Source: Myxococcus qinghaiensis | Lineage (GTDB): Bacteria; Myxococcota; Myxococcia; Myxococcales; Myxococcaceae | NCBI RefSeq assembly: GCF_024198215.1 | Contig: NZ_JAKCFA010000008.1 | Coordinates: 124,001-188,000 of the forward strand | Length of the DNA: 64,000 bases | Reading direction: 5' to 3' | Notes under the pieces: model-generated | Databases searched by the model: none | Told to the model about the DNA's origin: nothing | What the model saw: the letters and a program-made list of their open reading frames with translations, nothing else | Made by a program: the position numbers and the translations under genes | In this document: positions 47,081 through 54,450 of the stretch, piece by piece | Layout: every line of letters begins with the position of its first letter | How positions within the stretch are numbered: the stretch's first letter is position 1

Positions 47081-49336
47081 ATGAGAGACCCTTCCTTCGC
47101 ACGAGTGGCGGTTTGGAGTCTGGCCATCCTGGGGGTGCTCAGCGGCGCCTGCGGGGACGCTCCCCTGCCCCATCGCGATGAAGCACAGCCCGGCCCGTCT
47201 TCCATGCTGGCGTCCCTGGCCCCGGTGGTCCCCCTCTTCGATTCCAGCACCCCGCTCGAGCACGCGGTCGTGGTGGATACGCCGACGGCGCTCATCACCC
47301 GTCTCGGAGACCGGTCGAGAGATCGCCACGCCCGTGAGGCGCAGTTCCAGAGCTACGAGCACTACCTGCCGCTGTACTTCGAATACCGCACCCACGGCAT
47401 CGAAATCATCGACAGGGTCGCCAAGGGTGGCACCGACATCACCGTCAACGTCACCTCACTTCGTGCCCTGGACACACCGGACTTCCGCGCGTTCTACCAA
47501 GGCCAGGCTGTGCTCTCTCAATATTGGTTCAACGTGGACATGACGCAGGTGGACCCGCTGCACTACACGGCCACCCTCAATTACAATGCGAAGGAGAACC
47601 GGCGGATTCAAGTGGGCGACCGCATGGAGATTGAGTTCAGCCCCTTCATGCTCCCTCCCGTCGTGGGACGCGCCAACTATTACGGGACAGCGTTCCTCTA
47701 CATCGTGGGCCAGGGCGGCATGGTGCCCTGGGAAGGAAGGGGCTCGAACCTGGACTCGTTTCCCCTGCCCGAGACAGCCTGGCTGGGGGGACGCACGACG
47801 CTTGGCTACAGCTACTCGAACGAGCCGGCGCACCTGTTCAAGCAGCTCGCGACGAACATGGCGCCCGGGAATGCACAGCCGTTCGTCGAGGGGCGGCGCC
47901 TGCATCACACCGACTTCGGCGATGGCTCCCACTCGGAGGCTGGCAACCCGAGCTTCACCGCGCAGCAGAACAAGCTCGGGCCCGCCTATATCGCGCGCAC
48001 CTGCGTTGCCTGCCACATCAACAATGGCCGCGCGCTTCCCCCCGACCCGGCGACGTCCGTGTATGGCTTGCGGTTCTATGTGAATAACGCTCCCTGGGCG
48101 GACCTTCACTACCGGCTCAACGTAGGCTCCCAGCAGAGCTTCCGGATGGCGCATGACAGCTCCAACGCGAACACCCATCTGCTCAACACCATCGCTGCGG
48201 GGACGGTCGTCCAGTACCACTTCACCATTGGCAACTCCGCGGGGGGACTGAGCACCACGTCCCCGGTGAGCTTCACGGTGGGCGGTGGTGGCCCCAGTGG
48301 AGGAAACCCCTATGGCCACGTCGTCCTCGCGCCGCCCCTTCGCTATACCGTCAGGGTGGGAGCGGTCGGCTCCTCCGTGACGGCGCATCCGGCGCTGGGG
48401 TGGGTCCTTCAACCGCAGCGCACCACCGGGAGCCCCGAGGGCAACGTGAGCATCTCGGGTTGGACGGTGACGAGCGGCACGTTTGGAGATGGCACGGGCT
48501 ATCAGCTGCGGCGCCCCGTCTACGGCTTCACAGGCCCCATTCCCACGCACCATTCGGCCCGCATCACGCCACCCCTCGTCGGATTGGGCCTGCTGGAGGC
48601 TCTCGATGAGGGCACGATTGCCGCCCTCGCCGATGCCAACGATGCCAATGGCGACGGCATCTCCGGGCGCATGCAGACGTTGGTGGATCCACAAACGGGC
48701 CAGCCGCGCGCCGGGCGCTTCGGCTGGAAGGCGGGCAAGGCGAGGCTCCGGCATCAAGTCGCGAACGCGCTCAATGTCGACATGGGGGTCACCACCTCTG
48801 TCTTCCCCACTCTGGATTGCGGCTCGGAGCAGACCTGCGCGGGTGCGGGCACCGAGTTGGCGGATGCGGACCTGGATAGGATGGTGCGCTACATCGCCCT
48901 GCTCGGGGTCCCCGCGCGCCGCAAGCTCAATGACGCCCAGGCGCTTCAGGGGGAAGGCCTCTTCGACAGCCTGGGCTGTGCCCGGTGCCATGTCTCGACG
49001 TTGACGACCAGCCCGTATCATCCCTACGCCGAGCTGCGCAGCCAGGTGATTCGTCCCTACACCGACATGCTGTTGCATGACATGGGAGCGGGGTTGGCGG
49101 ACAACCTCCCGGAGGAAGGGGCCACGGGAGCGGAGTGGCGCACGCCGCCTCTCTGGGGCATTGGCTTGACGGCTGGCATCAGCGGCGGGGAGGCCTATCT
49201 GCATGACGGCCGCGCGCGCAGCCTCTCCGAGGCCATCCTGTGGCACGGTGGGGAGGCCGAGTCCGCCAAGGAGGCCTTCCGCGCGCTGAGCGGCTCCCAG
49301 CGGACGGCCTTGCTCGAGTTCTTGAAGTCTCTCTGA
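47081..49336 (+). CDS. Lipid-anchored di-heme oxidoreductase (DHOR family) with inserted domain
   Basis: A 751-residue exported c-type cytochrome. Lipobox LSGAC (Cys24). Two CxxCH heme sites are visible: RTCVACH (about residue 305) and GCARCH (about 632). FGWKAGKARLRHQVANALNVDMGVTT, LGLLEALDEGTIAALADANDANGDGISGRM and WRTPPLWGIGL are typical of the DHOR thiol-oxidoreductase family, usually 450-550 residues. This copy carries an extra 270-residue N-terminal region and a beta-rich insertion at about 345-480 (NSAGGLSTTSPVSFTVGGG) between the hemes. Electron donors and acceptors are unknown. The ATG is preceded by AAGGG only 1-2 bases away. Confidence 0.85.
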   Translation: MRDPSFARVAVWSLAILGVLSGACGDAPLPHRDEAQPGPSSMLASLAPVVPLFDSSTPLEHAVVVDTPTALITRLGDRSRDRHAREAQFQSYEHYLPLYFEYRTHGIEIIDRVAKGGTDITVNVTSLRALDTPDFRAFYQGQAVLSQYWFNVDMTQVDPLHYTATLNYNAKENRRIQVGDRMEIEFSPFMLPPVVGRANYYGTAFLYIVGQGGMVPWEGRGSNLDSFPLPETAWLGGRTTLGYSYSNEPAHLFKQLATNMAPGNAQPFVEGRRLHHTDFGDGSHSEAGNPSFTAQQNKLGPAYIARTCVACHINNGRALPPDPATSVYGLRFYVNNAPWADLHYRLNVGSQQSFRMAHDSSNANTHLLNTIAAGTVVQYHFTIGNSAGGLSTTSPVSFTVGGGGPSGGNPYGHVVLAPPLRYTVRVGAVGSSVTAHPALGWVLQPQRTTGSPEGNVSISGWTVTSGTFGDGTGYQLRRPVYGFTGPIPTHHSARITPPLVGLGLLEALDEGTIAALADANDANGDGISGRMQTLVDPQTGQPRAGRFGWKAGKARLRHQVANALNVDMGVTTSVFPTLDCGSEQTCAGAGTELADADLDRMVRYIALLGVPARRKLNDAQALQGEGLFDSLGCARCHVSTLTTSPYHPYAELRSQVIRPYTDMLLHDMGAGLADNLPEEGATGAEWRTPPLWGIGLTAGISGGEAYLHDGRARSLSEAILWHGGEAESAKEAFRALSGSQRTALLEFLKSL

Positions 49337-49448
49337 GGCGATGAGCTCGGTCGTCCGGCCCGGTCCCGCCCTACACACCCCGCGGGCTCCATCGCAGGGT
49401 GTGCAACGCGCCAGTTCCGAGTCGCGCTGCTACGCTCCCTTCACGCCC

Positions 49449-50054
49449 ATGAAGCACAAGCTCCTCGACTACTTCTCCAGGCTGTCCCCGCTTTCGGAAG
49501 AGGAGGCCCGGGCGATTCTGGACAGCATGGTGGTGAGGACCTTCAAGAAGGGCGCCGTCCTCCTGGAGCAGGGGCAGGTCTGCACCGAATGCTATTTCGT
49601 CCTGGAAGGCTGCGTCCGGCAGTACTCCCTGGTGGACGGTGTAGAGCGCAGCAACGGCTTCTTCTCGGAAGAGCAGTGGGTGCTCTCCCTGCGCAGCTTC
49701 ATGAACAAGACTCCCGCCGAGCACTTCCTCGCCTGTGCCGAGGACACCACGCTGGTCGTGGGCACCGCGCAGAGGGAGAGCGACCTGTACGCGCGCTTCC
49801 CGCGCTTCGAGTCCATCTCCCGGCGCGCCATGGAGCAGGTGCTCGCCGAGCAGCAGGACCGCCTGACTTCGTACGTCAATGACACACCTGAGCAGCACTA
49901 CCTGCGGCTGCTCGAGACGCGGCCCGACCTCCTCCAGCGCATCCCGCAGTACCAACTGGCCAGCTACGTCGGCGTGAAGCCCGAGTCCTTGAGCCGCATC
50001 CGCAAGCGCCTCGCGTCCAGGGGCGGACGTCCTACTCCGCGGCGGAACGGGTGA
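49449..50054 (+). CDS. Crp/Fnr-family transcriptional regulator
   Basis: A 201-residue protein with a cyclic nucleotide-binding-type beta-barrel (VRTFKKGAVLLEQGQVCTECYFVLEGCVRQYSL) and a C-terminal winged-helix HTH (IPQYQLASYVGVKPESLSRIRKRLA). FNR-type iron-sulfur cysteines are not in the usual N-terminal pattern; the Cys pair in CTECYFVLEGC is in the barrel instead. This subclass typically regulates a neighbouring DUF4386 or other membrane gene. No strong ribosome site precedes the ATG. The end overlaps the convergent DUF4386 gene by 23 bases. Confidence 0.85.
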   Translation: MKHKLLDYFSRLSPLSEEEARAILDSMVVRTFKKGAVLLEQGQVCTECYFVLEGCVRQYSLVDGVERSNGFFSEEQWVLSLRSFMNKTPAEHFLACAEDTTLVVGTAQRESDLYARFPRFESISRRAMEQVLAEQQDRLTSYVNDTPEQHYLRLLETRPDLLQRIPQYQLASYVGVKPESLSRIRKRLASRGGRPTPRRNG

Positions 50055-50709
50055 TGGGCCGGAACCCCTTCGCCATAAGCCAGCCGCCCAGGCCAAGCTC
50101 GAACAGTCCACCCGGCAGCGAGAGGAAGGTGCCTACGGGGAGCCCGAGGAACTCCAGGACACACCCCAGCGCCAGCAGGGCGTAGCCTGCCACTCCGAGC
50201 AGGGCCAGGGAGGGTGGCGCCAGACCGGAGCGGAACAGCAGCACACAGAACGCCACGCTGCCCGCCCCCAGCACGAACATGGCGAGTTGGTAGGCCCAGA
50301 AGTTTCCTCTCGCGAGGAGCGTCGTCAGGGTCAGCAGCTCCTGCGCCCTGGAGTCCCCGAGGCCCGGTGCGCCTTCCCAAAGGTGGAGGATGGAAAGCAG
50401 GAAGAGGACTCCCACGGTCAGCAGCAGGGCCTCCATCACCCTCGTGCAGATATAGGCCAGGGCGATACCTGGGTGGTGCCTCCTGCCGATGGGGAAGAAG
50501 AGGACACCGATGCCCACCACCGTCGCGGAGTTGAGCAGCAGGAGCAGTGCACCGGCGACATACCGGGGGCGGTGCTCGATGACCTGGGACAGCGGGTCTG
50601 TGCCCTCCAGCAATGAGCCGATGACGGCGGAGCCGATTCCGTAGGCGAAGAACGGGAGGATGAAGAGGAGACCCAGGACCCTGCCGGGTTTGTGATTGGC
50701 GGTGTTCAT
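50032..50709 (-). CDS. DUF4386 multi-pass membrane protein
   Basis: A 225-residue membrane protein with about six hydrophobic helices. RVLGLLFILPFFAYGIGSAV, EHRPRYVAGALLLLLNSATVVGIGVLFFPIGR and YICTRVMEALLLTVGVLFL are typical of DUF4386. It has no known biochemical function. The gene faces and overlaps a Crp/Fnr regulator gene by 23 bases, a pairing that is repeatedly seen, and an FNR-like palindrome lies 68 bases upstream of its ATG. Confidence 0.85.
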   Translation of the reverse strand: MNTANHKPGRVLGLLFILPFFAYGIGSAVIGSLLEGTDPLSQVIEHRPRYVAGALLLLLNSATVVGIGVLFFPIGRRHHPGIALAYICTRVMEALLLTVGVLFLLSILHLWEGAPGLGDSRAQELLTLTTLLARGNFWAYQLAMFVLGAGSVAFCVLLFRSGLAPPSLALLGVAGYALLALGCVLEFLGLPVGTFLSLPGGLFELGLGGWLMAKGFRPITRSAAE

Positions 50710-50776
50710 ATCGAGGCGCGGTGCCGTGATGCACCGTTGTGGCCACGAGAGTAGAAGGGGGCCTCAGCCTGGTTCA

Positions 50777-50790
50777 TTGACTCAGGTCAA
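50777..50790. promoter_or_regulatory. FNR/CRP-like palindrome
   Basis: TTGAC-TCAG-GTCAA is a perfect dyad with the 5-4-5 spacing of FNR boxes (TTGAT-N4-ATCAA). It lies upstream of the DUF4386 gene, whose neighbour is a Crp/Fnr regulator, so it is the likely site of that regulator. Confidence 0.6.
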
Positions 50791-50879
50791 GAAACGAAGG
50801 CCCCGCCGTGGCGGCCGCTACCAGGTCGGGCGGACTTCCGTCACGTGGAGAGGCCCTCATCGGAGGAGGAAGGCTGGAC

Positions 50880-50981
50880 GTGGTTAGACAAAAAGGCACG
50901 TTGCTGTTCCTCCCGCTGGACGAGACTCTGCGGCTTGGTGCTTTCGCGGTCGTGGGCATGGAGGTGGACCCTGTGTGCTGA
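50880..50981 (+). CDS. Possible 33-residue small protein with a strong ribosome site
   Basis: The GTG at 50880 follows GGAGGAGGAAGG with a 6-base gap, the strongest ribosome site in this stretch. The product is MVRQKGTLLFLPLDETLRL and 14 more residues, ending ...MEVDPVC. I recognise no family. It may be a small gene, or the 5' end of a gene disrupted when the adjacent IS fragment arrived 28 bases further on. Confidence 0.25.
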   Translation: MVRQKGTLLFLPLDETLRLGAFAVVGMEVDPVC

Positions 50982-51008
50982 GCGTCTGCAGAGAAGTGGC
51001 GTGGGACT

Positions 51009-51505
51009 GGGTCAAGTCCCGAATCTTGTGTAGTTGGTTCGGAGGGGGTTCGGGGGAGGAATGCTCCTTGGAGGCATCAAGCAGCGGTGGTGTCTGGGGT
51101 TGATTTGAGCAGGGACATATCGAGGTAGCGGCGGTCGTCCCAGACTCCGGTGACTTCGAGGGCGACAGCGGTGATGAGGCGCAGCGCGATGGCGCGGTCC
51201 GGGAAGGCGCCCACGGAGCGGATGCGGCGCTTGACCTCGCCGTGGAGACGCTCCAGGCCGTTGGTGCTGCGCAGGCGCTTCCAGTGGGCCTTGGGGAAGG
51301 AGAAGAAGCAGGTGGCGGCGGCGAAGCCCTGGCGCAGACACTCCATGGCCTCGGGCACCTGGCGCCCCAGGCCCTCCTGGAGGGCCTCCAGTCGCTTCCT
51401 GGCGTCCTGGAGGGTGGGGGCCTCGAAGATGGCCGACGTCTCTTTCCCTAACCGCCCGCGCAGGCGCCAGGGCGCCTTGGCGAGCACGTTTCTGGCTACA
51501 CCGTC
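51009..51505 (-). mobile_element. IS256-family element, 3' remnant
   Basis: Only one end is present. GGGTCAAGTCCCGAATCT at 51009-51026 has the character of an IS256-family terminal inverted repeat, and the frame inward of it encodes the transposase C-terminus: FFSFPKAHWKRLRSTNGLER and VGAFPDRAIALRLITAVALE, carrying the last catalytic Glu. The other catalytic residues and the far terminal repeat are missing, so it cannot move by itself. The left end is fused to a truncated host gene at about 51505. Confidence 0.7.
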
Positions 51506-51694
51506 GCACTGCTGACGCGCAGCCAGCGCCTCGTAGAGCCGATGTCGCGTCGTGATGCCCGGCGCGACGTCTTCGATCTGGCACTGGCGAAGCAGCCCGC
51601 CGATCTCGGTCCCCGTGAGACCGCCGCCCGTGTCACCAAGCACACCGCAGAGGGATTCGAGGGTGGCGCTGTCGAGTCGCTCGATCGCAATCAC
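51077..51694 (-). pseudogene. Chimeric frame: AbiJ-NTD/TIGR02391-type N-terminus fused to IS256 transposase tail
   Basis: A continuous 205-residue frame. Residues 1 to about 63 (GTG start, LESLCGVLGDTGGGLTGTEIG and TRHRLYEALAARQQ) resemble the N-terminal domain of TIGR02391/AbiJ-NTD proteins, whose full forms add a HEPN-like C-terminal domain and are linked to phage defence. From about residue 66 on (RNVLAKAPWRLRGRLGKE) the sequence is IS256 transposase. Its GTG overlaps the stop of the PLD-like gene (GTGA at 51691-51694), so this was the third gene of the defence module. AAAGGA ribosome site. The AbiJ/TIGR02391 assignment is from recalled motifs, so moderate. Confidence 0.55.
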
Positions 51695-52629
51695 GTTCCT
51701 TTCACGGTGAAGCGGTGGCGAGGGGCACGACGCGCGGGGTCGAAGTCGCGCTGAACGGCATCGCGGTCGTCGCGTCCGAGGCGTGTCCACGTCGTCCGAG
51801 CGTTGGGCGCCTTCGTCGTGCCGAACCCGTACGGCATGCTGATGCCGATGAGGTCGGTGATCAGGTAGCGGTCGTGGATGTCATCCCAGAGGAAGACTTC
51901 CACCGACATCCCCGCGGTCTTGGCCGCCGTGGTGATGGCTGGCGTCAGCGCCGCGACCACGTCGCTCACCTGAGGGCGCTTGTCGTTACCGGCGCCGTAC
52001 CGGGCCGCTCGATGGATCTCGACGAGCGGCTTTACCGAACGCGTACGTAGCCCCGCGAGGAGTTTCATCAGGTCGCCATACTGGTGGTGGTCCGTAGGAT
52101 CGATGAACGGGTCGACGAATATGAGCGAGTTGGCATGCCGCAACACCGGTGCGAGGGCGGCCTCGTAGTCCACGAGCGTCCGCCCGAGGCGCAGCGACGG
52201 GCTCCGCGCGGCCCACCAAGGCGCGCTCGACAACTTGCTCATGGAGCTGACGATCGCGTTGCGAGTGTGCGGGATTGCAGTGGCATCGGTCGCGATCACG
52301 CCCGCGAGGGGCCGTGCCGAGTGGCTCGCGAGCGCCTCGATGCACCAGTCGGCGTCGGTCTGCGGGTTGGCAGCGCCGGCCGGATCGGCGAAGACGATCC
52401 GCTGCTGCGTCCGCAGCTTCTTCAGTAGCTCCTTGCCGCGCTGGTGCCACGGGCGCGACGAGTCGTCGAAAGTCTTGGCCCACTCGCCCGCGCGTAGGTT
52501 GCGGACGAGCCCTTCGTGGAGGAGCACGTCCTTGAGGGCTTGCAGATGGAGACCGCAGACCTCCTCGCTGGTGTAGGCCGTCACGTCGAAGACGTCGGGC
52601 GTGAGCGCATACTCGGCGAGCAACGCCAT
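51691..52629 (-). CDS. PLD-like protein of a DUF3696-ATPase module
   Basis: A 312-residue protein with no named family that I recognise. The C-terminal half contains FVDPFIDPTDHHQYGDLMKL, then VEVFLWDDIHDRYLITDL; HDRYLITD fits the phospholipase D pattern HxK(x)4D with Lys replaced by Arg, and only one such motif is present. The N-terminal half (residues 1-160) is mixed and may bind a partner. It may be the effector (nuclease or ligand-sensing protein) of the ATPase encoded just upstream. GGAGAGG lies 7 bases before the ATG at 52629; stop of the ATPase gene and this start overlap (GTGATG). It is also coupled to the next gene by a GTGA overlap. Confidence 0.7.
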   Translation of the reverse strand: MALLAEYALTPDVFDVTAYTSEEVCGLHLQALKDVLLHEGLVRNLRAGEWAKTFDDSSRPWHQRGKELLKKLRTQQRIVFADPAGAANPQTDADWCIEALASHSARPLAGVIATDATAIPHTRNAIVSSMSKLSSAPWWAARSPSLRLGRTLVDYEAALAPVLRHANSLIFVDPFIDPTDHHQYGDLMKLLAGLRTRSVKPLVEIHRAARYGAGNDKRPQVSDVVAALTPAITTAAKTAGMSVEVFLWDDIHDRYLITDLIGISMPYGFGTTKAPNARTTWTRLGRDDRDAVQRDFDPARRAPRHRFTVKGT

Positions 52630-54374
52630 CACAGCACCTCTCCAAGGCCTTCTTCGAAGAACCCTCCGGGCCAGGCCTTGACCAGCTCTCCGCGCTCGTT
52701 CAGCGGCATCTTGCGGCTGATGCTACGCGAACCGTCCCTCTCGACGAGCACCACGGAGACATCCGCTGGCCGTACGGTACGACCACCTTCCGGCACGGTG
52801 CCCTCGTGGGTCTCGCGCATGCGCCGCATGACCCGCAGGAGCAGGTGCTCGCTGTGGGTCTCAACGAAGATGATTCGGCGCTGCCCCTCGCGGCTCGCTG
52901 CATCGAGGAGGAGATCGCCAAGCCCCACCTGCACGGCCGGGTGGACATGGATCTCCGGCTGTTCGACCAGCGAGAGACCACCGCGCCCCTCGATGGCGGC
53001 AACGACCACGGGAATGAGCTGAGAGATGCCGGAACCCACCTCCGATGGCAGCACGAACGAGCCCGCGCCGGTATCGAGCAAGAGGCGCCGCACCGTCTTG
53101 TCGACGTGACCTGCCGCGACGTCCTCAGCGTCGACGTTGCCTTCGAAGAGCTGCTGCACGACCACCCTGCAGCCGACGTTGAGCTTGCGCAGCCACTCGT
53201 TCGTCCGCTCGACGAGCGTGAGGCGGTCCGCGAGGAGCAGATCCCACGCGGCGAGGCCGTCGGCCCAGCTCGTGATGCGGCCGGCGCGCTCGTAGAGAAA
53301 CCCGCGCGGCGGGATCATGCGCAGCGGCCCGATGTACTGGGCGTCACGCAGGAAGCCCGCGAGCTGAGAGGTCGTGCCGAGCACGACCATCTCCAAGAAC
53401 GTACGGACCTCCCGCGCAGCGCGCTCTCGGAGGGCAATTGACGCATCGAGCGCCTCGATTTGTCGCTTCACCTCATCGGACGCGGGCTTGAGTCGCAGCG
53501 AGACGAGCTCCTCTTTGTCGCCCTCGATGTCGCCTGCCGCCACGACCCGTAGGGGCTCGCCCTGCGCAGGCAGGGCTGACGCCCGAGTCCGCGCGAGCGC
53601 GAACACCGGCAGCGAGCGGCCGTCGCCGAAGCCGCTGCCGTCGCCGAGCCCGGCGCCTGCGCCGCTTCCCCCACCGGAACCGCCTCCCTCGGCTTCCAAC
53701 TCCCGGTGCAGTTCCTCCTCAGGGATGGCGATCTGCTCCCACGCTTCGGTGACGTCCGCCGGGGCGTGCTTCGCGGTGAAGGGGCGCCGAGTGCCATCGG
53801 CCTCGATGGCGTAGCCACCAGGCAGCTCCCGCGTCTCGGTCGCGAGGAGCGGGTGACCGAGGTTCACCCGCGCGTGGAGCGGCTCCCCCTCACGCATCGT
53901 CGCGCCGACCTCGAGCCACATGAGGGGCTCGGAGTCGCCATTCACTCCGATACGCACCCCGCTGACGATCGGCCCTCGGAAGGCGGTCGTGGTGCGGTGC
54001 TCGACGGTCAGCTCGAGCCACGCGCTCTCCACATCGTCGTCGAGGTCGGGGAACGGAAAGTCGGTCAGGTCGCGCCCGAAGCGCTCGAGGCCGCCGGGCG
54101 TGGCGAACTCGGCGCGCAGCACGATGCCGCGCGCGGTGTCGTGCTGGTGGACAAGCCGCGCGAAGCCGCCGAGCTCGAGCACATGGCCGCCCAGTTCGGT
54201 GCGATCGACGTCAGCCGAGCCGCGCTCGATCAGCTCGTGCAGGTAGACGAGCGCCTGCAGGATGCTGCTCTTGCCCGCGCTGTTCGCGCCGAACAGCAGG
54301 GTCAGCGGCGCGAAGTCGATACGCTGGCGAGCCCCGATGCCCTTGAAGTTCTCGATCTCAAGCGAGGTCAGCAT
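52629..54374 (-). CDS. AAA ATPase with DUF3696 (OLD-like), putative defence protein
   Basis: A 581-residue ATPase of the AAA_15/AAA_21 group (relatives of OLD and SMC-like anti-phage ATPases). Start MLTSLEIENFKGIG, Walker A FGANSAGKSSILQAL (about residues 28-42), then VGSGISQLIPVVVAAIEGRG, Walker B-like LSLVEQPEIHVHPAVQ and ETHSEHLLLRVMRRM (signature and H-loop region). The C-terminal KAWPGGFFEEGLGEVL is the DUF3696 ending. A Gly-rich insertion (about residues 227-250, GGGSGGGSGAGAG) is unusual. Its stop overlaps the start of the PLD-like gene. Likely senses a phage cue and drives the partner; this role is inferred. Confidence 0.8.
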   Translation of the reverse strand: MLTSLEIENFKGIGARQRIDFAPLTLLFGANSAGKSSILQALVYLHELIERGSADVDRTELGGHVLELGGFARLVHQHDTARGIVLRAEFATPGGLERFGRDLTDFPFPDLDDDVESAWLELTVEHRTTTAFRGPIVSGVRIGVNGDSEPLMWLEVGATMREGEPLHARVNLGHPLLATETRELPGGYAIEADGTRRPFTAKHAPADVTEAWEQIAIPEEELHRELEAEGGGSGGGSGAGAGLGDGSGFGDGRSLPVFALARTRASALPAQGEPLRVVAAGDIEGDKEELVSLRLKPASDEVKRQIEALDASIALRERAAREVRTFLEMVVLGTTSQLAGFLRDAQYIGPLRMIPPRGFLYERAGRITSWADGLAAWDLLLADRLTLVERTNEWLRKLNVGCRVVVQQLFEGNVDAEDVAAGHVDKTVRRLLLDTGAGSFVLPSEVGSGISQLIPVVVAAIEGRGGLSLVEQPEIHVHPAVQVGLGDLLLDAASREGQRRIIFVETHSEHLLLRVMRRMRETHEGTVPEGGRTVRPADVSVVLVERDGSRSISRKMPLNERGELVKAWPGGFFEEGLGEVL

Positions 54375-54411
54375 GCGGTCTCCGCCATGGGCAACCGATG
54401 CCCGCCAATTG

Positions 54412-54430
54412 GTGCAAGCGCCCCTTGCAC
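54412..54430. other. Stem-loop between the DUF1016 and ATPase genes
   Basis: GTGCAAG (54412-54418) pairs perfectly with CTTGCAC (54424-54430) around a 5-base loop, in the 76-base gap. It could limit read-through from the restriction operon or be a processing site. Confidence 0.4.
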
Positions 54431-54450
54431 GACTCCGGTCATCGGCCGCC

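Noticed and set aside
51012..51584. A second minus-strand frame of 190 codons over the IS256 remnant.
   Set aside because: It is an overlapping frame with Arg/Pro/His-rich composition; the recognised transposase motifs lie in the other frame.
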